The position numbers were made by a program, and so were the translations under genes. 64,000 nt of DNA, from NCBI GenBank assembly GCA_024742455.1, contig JANSYL010000004.1:62001-126000 (forward strand), read 5' to 3'. A model generated the notes under the pieces. It had not been told where the DNA came from. It was given only the letters and a program-made list of their open reading frames with translations, and did no database searches. The stretch is from Paracoccaceae bacterium. GTDB taxonomy: Bacteria > Pseudomonadota > Alphaproteobacteria > Rhodobacterales > Rhodobacteraceae. Shown piece by piece: positions 42,756-51,391 of this stretch; position 1 is the stretch's first letter; each line of letters begins with the position of its first letter.

Positions 42756-43542
42756 GGAGCTTGCCGCCCTGATCCGTGACCGGGCGGGGGCGGCGGCGCC
42801 GGTCTATGGCATGGTTCTGGGTTCGGGCCTTGGCCATCTGGCCGGGACGGTGGACGGGGTCGCGATCGATTATGCCGATCTGGCCGGGTTTCCCCATGCG
42901 GGCGTGTCCGGGCACAACCCGAAGCTGGTGATCGGCGATCTGGAAGGGGTGCGCGTTGCCGTGTTCGGCGGGCGCGCGCATTACTATGAAAGCGGGCGGG
43001 GCGATGCGATGCGCCTTCCGCTGGAGGTGCTGAAGGCGCTTGGCGGAGAACGGCTGATCCTGACCAATGCCGCCGGGTCGATGCACCCCGGGATCGACCC
43101 CGGTGACCTGATGATGCTGTCCGATCATATCAATTTCTCGGGTCTGAACCCCCTGATCGGGGAATCCACCGATGCGCGCTTTGTCCCGATGACGCACGCC
43201 TATGATCCCGGGATGCGCGCCGCGCTGCGGGCGGCGGCGGAGGCCGAGGGCATCCCCCTGCCCGAAGGTATCTATGCCTGGTATTCCGGCCCGTCTTTCG
43301 AAACCCCCGCCGAGATTCGCGCGATCCGCATGCTCGGTGCCGATGCGGTGGGCATGTCGACGGTGCCCGAAGTGATCCTGGCACGGTTCCTCGGGCTGCA
43401 GGTCGCGGCGATTTCAACGATCACCAACAAGGCCGCGGGCCTGTCGGACGAACAGATCAGCCATGACCACACCAAGGCGATGGCGCCGCTTGGCGCCGAG
43501 AAGCTGGAGCGCATCCTGCGGCGGATGCTGAGAGACGGGTAG
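42739..43542 (+). CDS. punA: Purine-nucleoside phosphorylase, trimeric (PNP class I)
   Basis: Phosphorolysis of guanosine/inosine-type nucleosides in the cytosol. The 267-residue length and motifs GSGLGHLAGTVDG (phosphate loop), GRAHYYESG, ILTNAAGSMHPGIDPGDLMMLSDHIN and AVGMSTVPEVILA are those of the trimeric PNP family, where the Asn of KAAG (here ITNKAAGL) binds the base. GGGGAGAG lies upstream and the start overlaps permease 2 by 17 bases, giving direct coupling of uptake and cleavage. It is distinct from DeoD at 30347. Confidence 0.94.
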   Translation: MSRNAEELAALIRDRAGAAAPVYGMVLGSGLGHLAGTVDGVAIDYADLAGFPHAGVSGHNPKLVIGDLEGVRVAVFGGRAHYYESGRGDAMRLPLEVLKALGGERLILTNAAGSMHPGIDPGDLMMLSDHINFSGLNPLIGESTDARFVPMTHAYDPGMRAALRAAAEAEGIPLPEGIYAWYSGPSFETPAEIRAIRMLGADAVGMSTVPEVILARFLGLQVAAISTITNKAAGLSDEQISHDHTKAMAPLGAEKLERILRRMLRDG

Positions 43543-43570
43543 GGATCGCCGCCTTCGGCACCGAACCGGG

Positions 43571-43664
43571 TCGGGGGCGCTGCCCCCGGCCGTTGCCACC
43601 TGGGCTTGAACCAGTGGAACCGCAGGTGGCGACCCTCCCCCGAGGTATTTTCGAAGCAAAGAGA
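43571..43664 (+). repeat. Intergenic repeat, long copy (R4)
   Basis: GGGGGCGCTGCCCCC is followed by a 36-base insertion bounded by GCCACCTG (43595-43602) and CAGGTGGC (43623-43630), then the tail CCCCGAGGTATTTTCGAAGC and AAAGAG. The extra hairpin is not in other copies. Confidence 0.7.
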
Positions 43665-43680
43665 CGGTAGCGGGCGCGGG

Positions 43681-44094
43681 ATGCAGACGGAATTCGTGAT
43701 CGAGACGCGCGGGCCGGGGATGGTGGAGTTCACCCGGGACGTGGCGGACTGGCTGCCCGGCGGGGACGGTCTGCTGACGCTGATGGTGCGGCACACATCG
43801 GCCAGCCTGCTGATCCAGGAAAACGCCGACCCGGATGTGCAGCTGGACCTGGTGGCCTGGCTCGACCGGCTGGTGCCGGGCGCCGATCACCCCTCGATGT
43901 CCTACCTGACCCATCTGCTGGAGGGGCCCGACGACATGCCCGCGCATATCAAGGCAGCGCTTCTGCCCACGTCCGTTCAGATCCCGGTGATGGACGGGCG
44001 GATGCAGCTGGGCACATGGCAGGGGATCTACCTGGTGGAACACCGGGCGCGTCCGCACAGGCGGACGGTCGCGGCGGTCTTTCTCGGCGCGTGA
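43681..44094 (+). CDS. yjbQ: YjbQ family (UPF0047) protein
   Basis: A 137-residue protein of the YjbQ/UPF0047 family, reported to have weak thiamine-phosphate synthase activity in E. coli. Conserved residues are MVRHTSASLLIQENADP, the HPSMSYLTHLLEGPDDMPAHIKAAL stretch with likely metal-binding His, and GTWQGIYLVEHR. The length is normal. It starts 17 bases after the repeat element R4 and is not tightly coupled to a neighbour. The physiological substrate is not established. Confidence 0.9.
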   Translation: MQTEFVIETRGPGMVEFTRDVADWLPGGDGLLTLMVRHTSASLLIQENADPDVQLDLVAWLDRLVPGADHPSMSYLTHLLEGPDDMPAHIKAALLPTSVQIPVMDGRMQLGTWQGIYLVEHRARPHRRTVAAVFLGA

Positions 44095-44261
44095 TACGGA
44101 CACTCCACAAAGCTGTCGCAAAACCTTGCGGTCCCATTTCCCCTCTACCCAATAGATGCGCGCTCGCCTATAGTCGCTGTGGATAACGGGGCGACAGACC
44201 CCAAGGCACGAGGCATGCGCCCCGCCCTGTCGGGGCCACTGGGACAGAAGGGGGACGGGGG

Positions 44262-44732
44262 ATGCGCTGCCCGTTTTGCGGAAATGTCGACACGCAGGTC
44301 AAGGATTCACGACCGGCCGAAGATCACGTGGCGATCCGGCGGCGGCGGTTCTGCCCGGCCTGCGGGGGTCGCTTCACCACCTATGAACGGGTTCAGTTGC
44401 GCGACCTCGTGGTCATCAAGTCGAACGGCAAGCGCGAGGATTTCGACCGCGACAAGCTGGAACGCTCGGTCCGGATCTCGATGCAGAAACGCCCCGTTGA
44501 ACCCGAACGCATCGACCAGATGATCTCGGGCATCGTGCGCCGGCTGGAAAGCATGGGCGAAACCGATATCCCGTCAAAGACGATCGGCGAGATCGTGATG
44601 GAACGCCTCGCCGCGATCGACACGGTTGCCTATGTGCGCTTTGCCAGCGTCTACAAGAATTTCCAGGCCACCGACGATTTCGAGGATTTCCTCAAGGAAC
44701 TGGCTCCGCCCGCGCCCAAGACCGAAGACTGA
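44262..44732 (+). CDS. nrdR: Transcriptional repressor NrdR
   Basis: Repressor of ribonucleotide reductase genes that senses ATP/dATP. The 156-residue chain has the N-terminal zinc ribbon (CPFCGN ... CPACGGRF, about 3-37) and the ATP-cone (about 49-139; [16 protein letters not shown]). It comes just before ribD, as in most alphaproteobacteria, with 4 bases between them. The 167-base upstream gap probably holds the promoter for the nrdR-rib group. No NrdR box was looked for beyond this gap. Confidence 0.95.
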   Translation: MRCPFCGNVDTQVKDSRPAEDHVAIRRRRFCPACGGRFTTYERVQLRDLVVIKSNGKREDFDRDKLERSVRISMQKRPVEPERIDQMISGIVRRLESMGETDIPSKTIGEIVMERLAAIDTVAYVRFASVYKNFQATDDFEDFLKELAPPAPKTED

Positions 44733-44736
44733 CCGC

Positions 44737-45837
44737 ATGTCTGGGGACGACGCGCGCTGGATGCGGCTGGCGTTGTCGCTCGGGGCGCGGGGGCTGGGCC
44801 GGGTCTGGCCCAACCCGGCCGTGGGCTGCGTTCTGGTGAAGGACGGGCGCGTGGTCGGGCGTGGCTGGACGCAACCCGGCGGACGCCCCCATGCCGAGGC
44901 GCATGCCCTGGCACAGGCGCGGGATGCGGCGCGCGGGGCCACCGCCTACCTCACGCTTGAACCCTGTTCGCATCATGGCCAAACACCGCCCTGTGCGGGG
45001 GCGCTGATCGATGCGGGCGTGGCGCGGGTGGTCATGGCACTGGGCGATCCGGACCCACGCGTGAACGGGCAGGGCATTGCGCTGTTGCGCGATGCAGGCA
45101 TCGCGGTGGCAACTGGGCTGCTGGAGGATGAGGCCCGCGTGGCACAGGCCGGGTTTCTGAGCCGGGTGAAGCGTGGCCGCCCGATGGTGACACTCAAACT
45201 GGCCGCGTCCCTCGACGGGCGGATCGCGACCGCCTCGGGCGAAAGCCAGTGGATCACGGGACCCGAGGCGCGGCGTGTGGTTCACGGGATGCGCGCGCGC
45301 CACGATGCGGTGATGGTGGGCGCAGGCACGACGCGCGCCGATGACCCGGCGCTGACGGTGCGGGGGCTGGGCATGACCCATCAGCCGGTGCGCGTGGTGC
45401 TGTCGCGACGGCTGGACCTGCCGATGGAGGGGCAGCTGTTTCGAAGCGCGGGTGATGTGCCGGTCTGGCTCTGCCACGGGCCCGATGCGCCCGAAGCCGT
45501 GCGCGCGGCCTGGACGGGCGCCGGGGCGCGTCTGATTGAAGTGGCGGCGGGGCCAGGTGGGCAATTGGACCTTGCCGCCGTTCTGCGCGCCCTGGGAGAG
45601 GCAGGGCTGACCCGGGTGTTCTGCGAAGGCGGCGGGGCCCTGGCCGCGGGATTGCTAGCCGCCGATCTGGTGGACGAGATGGCGGTTTTTGGCGGCGGGC
45701 GGATCATCGGCGCCGAAGGCACGCCTGCGATCGGCGCGATGGGGGTCGCGGCACTGGTCGAAGCGCCTGGGTTCGATCTGGTGACCACCCGGAGCCTTGC
45801 AGGCGACACCCTGAGCCTGTGGCGCCGGGCCGGGTAG
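44737..45837 (+). CDS. ribD: Riboflavin biosynthesis bifunctional deaminase/reductase RibD
   Basis: Second and third steps of riboflavin synthesis. The N-terminal deaminase (about 1-145) has the zinc motif HAEAHAL and PCSHHGQTPPC; the C-terminal reductase (about 146-366) has TLKLAASLDGRIATASGESQWITG and VMVGAGTTRADDPALT for NADPH and substrate. It follows nrdR by 4 bases. Normally ribE would come next, but here the three kps genes lie in between on the other strand; a 65-base gap separates ribD from the convergent kpsC. Confidence 0.95.
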   Translation: MSGDDARWMRLALSLGARGLGRVWPNPAVGCVLVKDGRVVGRGWTQPGGRPHAEAHALAQARDAARGATAYLTLEPCSHHGQTPPCAGALIDAGVARVVMALGDPDPRVNGQGIALLRDAGIAVATGLLEDEARVAQAGFLSRVKRGRPMVTLKLAASLDGRIATASGESQWITGPEARRVVHGMRARHDAVMVGAGTTRADDPALTVRGLGMTHQPVRVVLSRRLDLPMEGQLFRSAGDVPVWLCHGPDAPEAVRAAWTGAGARLIEVAAGPGGQLDLAAVLRALGEAGLTRVFCEGGGALAAGLLAADLVDEMAVFGGGRIIGAEGTPAIGAMGVAALVEAPGFDLVTTRSLAGDTLSLWRRAG

Positions 45838-45902
45838 GACAGTCTTCGTATCAGGACGACCCAGCCGCTGAATCGTCCGGCAAAAACTCAGCTCATCTCC
45901 GC

Positions 45903-47939
45903 TCAGCGCCAGAGCCAGCTGTGCCCCGCAAACCAGCCTTGCAGCTTGGCGAGGATGCGCAGTGCCGGGCGCCCCGTGCCAACGCCCTGGGCAAGGCGTT
46001 CGACCGCGACCTCGACCGGGCAGGGCAGGCCGGTGACGGGGTCGGTGTAGCGCGGATAGGCGATCAGGGCGGCATGAACGAGGGCCGCCAGCGATGGGCG
46101 CGCGCTGCGGTGGGGCGGCACATCGCCCAGGTCACGCGTCAGCCCCCAGCCGGCATAGAACGGCGCGCCAAGCGTGGTGACCGGGATGCCCCTGATCAGC
46201 GCCTCGAACCCGAGGCCCGAGGTGATGGTGACAACGCGGGTCGTGATCGACAGAAGCCGCGCGGGATCAGCGTCGGAGACGGCACCCGCGAAACGTCCGA
46301 CCAGGTCGGGGTCGATGGCACCATCGCGCAATCCGGCCACCACATCGGGATGGGGCTTGTAGATCAGGAAGGCCTCGGGGTGCAGATCGCGCGCGGTGCG
46401 GAGCAGCGTGGCATTGTCGCGGACGCGGCCTGCGCCCTTGAGGATCGAAGCATCGTCTTCCACCTGCCCCGGCACCAGCACCACCTCTGCCCCCTCCGGC
46501 ACATCCGGTAACGGGGCGGATCCTCCCGGGTTGTATTTGCTGAGCCCGAGCGCGGTCAGCCGGTCGATCAGCCGTTCGGCCCGACGCAGCTGCGGCGCGG
46601 GCAGGGCGGCGGCCCGGGTGATCAGGTGGTCCAGATCGCTGGGGCGGCTGGGGTCGTAATGTATGCCGCGCCCGTCGCGGACCTGCGACAGGGGCGGCAC
46701 GAGATCTGCACCCAGACCGCGGGACCGCAGGAACCCGTCCTCCACGCGGTATAACGTGCGGCCCTGGGCGGCGCAGGCCTCTCTCAGGGCATCCGTTTCG
46801 CGCCCGGCCCAGACCAGAACGGGGCGTCCATCGGCGGTGGCGCGGTCTTCATTGGTGAATCGCATCGGGCCGAACCGGCCGAACTGCGCTTTCAGGTGCC
46901 GCCGTTTCCACGCCCGCATGCCGACCGCGACATATCCCGCCCGATCCTCGCGCCAGGCGCGGGCGCGGGCCTCGAGCGCGCCGATCACATCCTCCAGCGT
47001 TCCCAACCGATCGCGGTAAGGGTCATACCAGACCGGGTAGAGGATCAGCGCGGCAGCGGCCAGTTGTGCGGCGGTCAGCCTGCGCTGACGGCGGGCAGGG
47101 GTCGGGCGGCGGTCATCGGTCAGGCCCCACCCGGCATAGAAAGGCACCCCGAAAGTGACAGGGCGGTGCCCGGCCAGGATCGCCTCGAACCCCATCGTGC
47201 TGGTCACCGTGTAGACGGCGCGCGCGCTGTCGAACAGGGTCCAGGGCGAGACCGGGCTGTCGATGATCCGGGCCTTGGGCGGCAGGGTTGCGGGATCGAA
47301 ATGACCCGGCCTGTGGCCCGCGCGGGTTTCCGGGTGGGTCTTGATCAGCAGCGTGGCATCGGGATGATCCTCGGCCGCTGTATAGAGCATCTCGGCGAAA
47401 CTGTCGGCATTGGCCCCGCCATGGGCGATGGCGGCATCTCCGCGTGTCTGGTCGATGATCAGAACGAAGCCCGGGTCGGGGGCGGGCAGGTCGCGATCGA
47501 CGGCGGAATACTTGCCCAGATGCCCCGCCCGCATCCGTGCGATGGCATCGCGGGCGCGGTCGAGCAAGGCGGTATCGTCCAGCGGGTGCCGCGCCAGCAG
47601 GGTTTCCAGGTCGGACGGGGCGGCGGCGTCGAAATAGATCCCCGTCCGGTCCCGCACGAGGCCCAGCGGCGGGTCCCCGGCGCGACCGGGAAAAAGCGAT
47701 CTGAGAAAGGCGTCCTCGACCCGCACCAGCGCCGCGCCCGTGGCCGAAGCCAGCCATTCGCCACGCCGCGCATAGGGCGACCGGCCCCAGACCAGGACGT
47801 CGTCACCCGGCCCGGGCTTGCCCAGCCTCAGGTCATGGCCGCCAAGCGTCAGGATGCGGCGCAGCCGGGCATGGGTAAGAAAGCCCGCCGAACAGGGATA
47901 GCCGCGGCGCCGGGGCGTGTCCGGTCCCGGCGCGGCCAT
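45903..47939 (-). CDS. kpsC: Capsule polysaccharide Kdo transferase KpsC
   Basis: A 678-residue cytosolic protein of the KpsC family, which with KpsS builds the poly-Kdo linker joining capsule to a lipid. It is internally duplicated: VEDAFLRSLFPGRAGDPPLG near residue 75 corresponds to VEDGFLRSRGLGADLVPPLS near residue 400, each followed by I/HYDxxxPSDL, and each half ends with a GFEAxxxGxPVTxGxPFYAGWGLT-type block. These two halves represent the two beta-Kdo transferase domains. It is the last of the minus-strand kpsS-kpsD-kpsC set; the upstream stop lies 3 bases away. Confidence 0.92.
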   Translation of the reverse strand: MAAPGPDTPRRRGYPCSAGFLTHARLRRILTLGGHDLRLGKPGPGDDVLVWGRSPYARRGEWLASATGAALVRVEDAFLRSLFPGRAGDPPLGLVRDRTGIYFDAAAPSDLETLLARHPLDDTALLDRARDAIARMRAGHLGKYSAVDRDLPAPDPGFVLIIDQTRGDAAIAHGGANADSFAEMLYTAAEDHPDATLLIKTHPETRAGHRPGHFDPATLPPKARIIDSPVSPWTLFDSARAVYTVTSTMGFEAILAGHRPVTFGVPFYAGWGLTDDRRPTPARRQRRLTAAQLAAAALILYPVWYDPYRDRLGTLEDVIGALEARARAWREDRAGYVAVGMRAWKRRHLKAQFGRFGPMRFTNEDRATADGRPVLVWAGRETDALREACAAQGRTLYRVEDGFLRSRGLGADLVPPLSQVRDGRGIHYDPSRPSDLDHLITRAAALPAPQLRRAERLIDRLTALGLSKYNPGGSAPLPDVPEGAEVVLVPGQVEDDASILKGAGRVRDNATLLRTARDLHPEAFLIYKPHPDVVAGLRDGAIDPDLVGRFAGAVSDADPARLLSITTRVVTITSGLGFEALIRGIPVTTLGAPFYAGWGLTRDLGDVPPHRSARPSLAALVHAALIAYPRYTDPVTGLPCPVEVAVERLAQGVGTGRPALRILAKLQGWFAGHSWLWR

Positions 47940-47942
47940 GGC

Positions 47943-49076
47943 TCAGTTGAACGGCTCGGACAGGGTATCGGCCGCGCCCAGACCGCCCGTCAGGGCCGCA
48001 ATGGCGTTGTTGAACTGGGTGATCGGTGCCTCGGTCACATACACCGTGTCCTCGTCACGGATGACGAAATCGCGGGCTTCGAACATTCCCGTTGGTGCCG
48101 TCAGGTCGAGCACGTAGATGATGCGCTGCGGCCCGATCAGGTCGGTCCGGCCCAGCACGGATTGGGCGATTTCCTCGGGCTCGTTGCGCAGCACGAAAAC
48201 GCCCGTGGGATCGGCCAGCGTCGGCACCAGCCCGCCGACCGAGGCGATCGCCTCGATCGCGGAAATCACCTGGCTTTCGAAACGCACCACGGTCTGGCTG
48301 CCCGTCGCGCCAAGGGCCGTGAAGCTGCGCCCGTCTTCCTCGACAAGGATGCGGTCGCCCGCGCGCAGCGCGATATCGGCGCGATCCTCGCGGTAAATAT
48401 CCTCGAACCAGATCGTGCCGCGATGATCACCGCGCACCAGCGTGACCTGGGCAATCTCGGGTTCGATGGTTATGCCGCCCGCCGCCGCCAGCATGGCCGA
48501 CAGCCGCCGCGTGGGCCGGGTCAGCGGGTAGACCCCCTGCGCCCCCACCGTGCCGGACACCGTGACGGTGGCGCCATCGCCCGGCTCGCGCCGGATGATG
48601 ACCTGCGGATCGGGGGTCTGTTCGTCCAGATTTCGGGTGATGATCTCGCGCAATTGCTCGGGCGTGTTGCCTGCGGCGCGGACGCGACCGGCATAAGGGA
48701 TGAAGATGAACCCGCCGCCGTCGACGCGCACGCTTTCGATGCTGGATTGCGACATGCCTTCGCCTGCCAGCAGGCCATCGGTGACGTTTTCATAGATCTC
48801 GAAGTCGAGGACATCGCCGGGACGGATGATCTCGGTGTTCGAGGTGCCCGCATTCACCAGCGCATCGGGAAAGCCCAGCGCGGGCACCGCAGCGGTGGCG
48901 GCGGTGACGCGGCGATTGACCTCGACCACGAAGGCGTCGCCCTGACGCTGCACCGATCCTGCGAACAACTCGTTACGGGTGGGCCCCGACCGGGGCAGCA
49001 GGCTGCACGCGGCCACGGCCGTGCAAACGACGAAAAGCGCCGCAAAACGCGCGCCCCGGGATGCCAGCGATGTCAC
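47943..49076 (-). CDS. Polysaccharide export lipoprotein (Wza/KpsD-like)
   Basis: Outer-membrane polysaccharide export (OPX) protein of 377 residues. The signal peptide ends in a lipobox (AVAAC, with Cys near residue 23), then the Poly_export domain (IIRPGDVLDFEIYENVTDGL; GGFIFIPYAGRVRAAG) and SLBB-type repeats (VTVSGTVGAQGVYPL). It would form the outer-membrane channel for capsule. The start is GTG 49076: AAGGAG lies 7 bases upstream, and starts further upstream lack a signal peptide at the N terminus. It lies between kpsS and kpsC; no KpsM/KpsT or KpsE gene is next to it. Confidence 0.88.
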   Translation of the reverse strand: MTSLASRGARFAALFVVCTAVAACSLLPRSGPTRNELFAGSVQRQGDAFVVEVNRRVTAATAAVPALGFPDALVNAGTSNTEIIRPGDVLDFEIYENVTDGLLAGEGMSQSSIESVRVDGGGFIFIPYAGRVRAAGNTPEQLREIITRNLDEQTPDPQVIIRREPGDGATVTVSGTVGAQGVYPLTRPTRRLSAMLAAAGGITIEPEIAQVTLVRGDHRGTIWFEDIYREDRADIALRAGDRILVEEDGRSFTALGATGSQTVVRFESQVISAIEAIASVGGLVPTLADPTGVFVLRNEPEEIAQSVLGRTDLIGPQRIIYVLDLTAPTGMFEARDFVIRDEDTVYVTEAPITQFNNAIAALTGGLGAADTLSEPFN

Positions 49077-49160
49077 GGGATGGCTCCTTGTTGCCTGAAA
49101 CTGCCTCGGTTTATTTTTTTGCCATATTAGTCGGTTTTGCCGCATCGCGCTAGGGGTCTG

Positions 49161-50456
49161 TTATTTCACGACTTGCAGGTGGTGGCGCGGCGACGGGCGG
49201 CCGGCATGCAGGGCGTCATACGGGTCCTCGGGGCTGAGCATCAGGTCGGCGATCTGGCGCAGAAGCTGCCGCCGCCCGCGCGCGGAATAAAAGCTGCCCG
49301 CGATCTGCGAGGTTTCCAGCAGGTAATGGCGGTAGTCGCGATAGGCGCGGCTGTCGGGACGTGTGGGGGTGCGAAAGAAGGTTTCGAGCGGCTGGTCCGA
49401 GACGAATTCGGGTTTGAGATAGACCGCCTTGCCAAAGGCCTTGAGCGGCAGGCCGCGCCAGAGTGCCTGCTGCGCGGCGGTGGAGTTCACCGTCACCGCC
49501 GAGCGGGCATTGTTGAGCAGCCCGGCCAGCTTGCCCCCGCGCACGTAATGCACCCGGTCGGCCACGCCGTGCTCGGCGGCGGCGCGGCGGATGTCGCGGC
49601 GCAAAGGCGTGCGCCCGTCCTCCAGCGGATGGGTCTTGAAAACCAGGTGATGATGGCCGGGCGCGCCGCGGGCGAAACCTGCAATCACGGTGCGCACGAA
49701 GGCGGCATTGCTGTCGAACGGCCCGTGATCGCGGAAACTGGCGTCATGTTCCAGTTGCAGCAGCGCCAGGTGATAGGGAAAGCCGCCGGTCTGGATGAGC
49801 CAGGTCGCCTGGATGCGATCGATCATGTGCACAGGCATCAGGGCAAGGCGGCGGAGATAGACGAAGAATTCCTGCCGTACGCTCAGGGCGCGATGCGGTC
49901 GCACGCCGCGATAAGAGGCGTTTCGGAACAGGACGTGGAAATGGTAGGCCATGCCGTAGAAAACGTGCTGGCGCATGTCGCCCCACCGGGCTGGGGCGTC
50001 CGGCAGATCAAGGTCGAGACCCGACAGCGCGTCGCGCATCCGGTCGACGCCCATCTGCATCAGGCGGGAATTTCCGTTGGCGCCGCCGCGTTCATAGGTC
50101 ACCCAATAGGGGCGCAGATAGCCTTCCTCGAACACGTGAACGGTGACGCCGGCCCTTTCGGCGGCTGCGATGGCCTGGGCATGGATGGGCCGTGTATCGC
50201 CGTAAAGCACAAGATCGGTCACCCGTTTCGCCACGATCAGATCGGCGATGTGGTCCGGCCAGCACGCGGCTTCATCGCGGAACGGCAGATAGCTTGCCCG
50301 GTCGGGCCAGAACACCGCGTCGCCCCGGTTGAAGCCTACGCGCCAGACCCGTGCGCCTGCCGCTGCCAGCATCGCGCCGAGCCGGGAAAAGAACGGCCCG
50401 TGCGGCCCCTGCAGGAACAGGAAACAACGGTCGGTGCGGGCGGGGCCTGTGGGCAT
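49161..50456 (-). CDS. kpsS: Capsule polysaccharide Kdo transferase KpsS
   Basis: A 431-residue capsule biosynthesis protein of the KpsS family: adds the first Kdo to phosphatidylglycerol in the linker. FLFLQGPHGPFFSRLGAMLAAAG at the N terminus and VFEEGYLRPYWVTYERGG are hallmark motifs, followed by HHLVFKTHPLEDGRTPL and NSTAAQQALWRGLPLKAFGKAVY. It is the first gene of the minus-strand kps group and is divergent from ribE, separated by 185 bases without an evident riboswitch. The KpsD-like gene follows after 84 bases (AT-rich, possibly with its own promoter). Confidence 0.92.
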   Translation of the reverse strand: MPTGPARTDRCFLFLQGPHGPFFSRLGAMLAAAGARVWRVGFNRGDAVFWPDRASYLPFRDEAACWPDHIADLIVAKRVTDLVLYGDTRPIHAQAIAAAERAGVTVHVFEEGYLRPYWVTYERGGANGNSRLMQMGVDRMRDALSGLDLDLPDAPARWGDMRQHVFYGMAYHFHVLFRNASYRGVRPHRALSVRQEFFVYLRRLALMPVHMIDRIQATWLIQTGGFPYHLALLQLEHDASFRDHGPFDSNAAFVRTVIAGFARGAPGHHHLVFKTHPLEDGRTPLRRDIRRAAAEHGVADRVHYVRGGKLAGLLNNARSAVTVNSTAAQQALWRGLPLKAFGKAVYLKPEFVSDQPLETFFRTPTRPDSRAYRDYRHYLLETSQIAGSFYSARGRRQLLRQIADLMLSPEDPYDALHAGRPSPRHHLQVVK

Positions 50457-50641
50457 GGATTGTCTGTTCTGTCTGCTCTGGTTGACGTCGAGGCTAATGG
50501 GCCAACCTCAACAATGCCCAGCGGCACGGCAGCCATGGGGCGCAAAATCGTTGCTTGTGTGGCCGGGGCGACTCAGGTCGCGGGCTTGCCGGTCCCGGCG
50601 CGGCATGGTCTGGTCGGCACGAAATGAACGGGGAGAGTGCG

Positions 50642-51241
50642 ATGTTCACCGGCATCATCACCGATATCGGCACGGTTCTGGCGACCGAGGACCGGGGCGA
50701 TCTGCATGCCCGGATCGGCACCGGCTATGACACGGACGGGATCGATATCGGGGCCTCCATCGCTTGTGACGGGGTCTGCCTGACGGTGACCGGTCTCGGG
50801 CCGGACTGGTTCGAGGTCGATATCTCGGCCGAGACCGTGTCTAAGACCGCCATCGGAGTGCAGGGCTGGCCCGTGGGCAGGCGGCTGAACCTGGAACGTG
50901 CCTTGCGGGTGGGTGACGAGCTCGGCGGGCATATCGTGTCGGGCCATGTCGACGGGGTGGCGCGGCTGGTGGCGATGGAGGACGAAGGCGCCTCGACCCG
51001 GATGATGTTCGAAGCGCCGGAGGCGCTGGCGCGGTTCATCGCGCCCAAGGGATCGGTGGCGCTGAACGGCACGTCGCTGACGGTGAACGAGGTCGACGGG
51101 GCGCGGTTCGGCGTCAACATCATCCCCCACACCAAGGAGGTGACGACCTGGGGCGATCTGGCCGTGGGCGATGCGCTGAACCTCGAGATCGACACCATGG
51201 CCCGTTACGTGGCGCGGCTGACGGAATATGCCGCCGCCTGA
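50642..51241 (+). CDS. ribE: Riboflavin synthase subunit alpha RibE
   Basis: Dismutation of two 6,7-dimethyl-8-ribityllumazine molecules to riboflavin. The 199-residue chain has the two lumazine-binding barrels: MFTGIITDIGTV ... ACDGVCLTVT ... and SGHVDGVARL ... VALNGTSLTVNEV. GGGGAGAG stands upstream of the ATG. In related genomes ribE follows ribD directly; here the kps genes intervene, so it must have its own promoter in the 185-base gap, where I find no FMN riboswitch. Confidence 0.95.
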   Translation: MFTGIITDIGTVLATEDRGDLHARIGTGYDTDGIDIGASIACDGVCLTVTGLGPDWFEVDISAETVSKTAIGVQGWPVGRRLNLERALRVGDELGGHIVSGHVDGVARLVAMEDEGASTRMMFEAPEALARFIAPKGSVALNGTSLTVNEVDGARFGVNIIPHTKEVTTWGDLAVGDALNLEIDTMARYVARLTEYAAA

Positions 51242-51346
51242 GGCCTGGTTGGTTTGCAGGGGCGGCCGCGTGTCGGGGGCGGGGGAAGCGCCGGGCGCGC
51301 GCCCCCTGCGGGAGCCCTTGCCCGGCGCTGGCCGCCCCCCGGGCCG

Positions 51347-51382
51347 GCTGCCTCCGGCGGGAGGATTTGAAGCAAGAAGAAG
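51347..51382 (+). repeat. Intergenic repeat tail, short copy (R7)
   Basis: GCTGCCTCCGGCGGGAGGAT followed by TTGAAGCAAGAAGAAGG, 9 bases before the next gene start. It is a diverged copy of the dispersed element. Confidence 0.6.
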
Positions 51383-51391
51383 GGTTGCGGG

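Noticed and set aside
46896-49130. 744-codon plus-strand open frame
   Set aside because: Antisense to kpsC and the polysaccharide export gene, both with clear motifs.
50457-50641. FMN riboswitch before ribE
   Set aside because: Searched by eye for the RFN core on both strands of the divergent spacer; no match was found.
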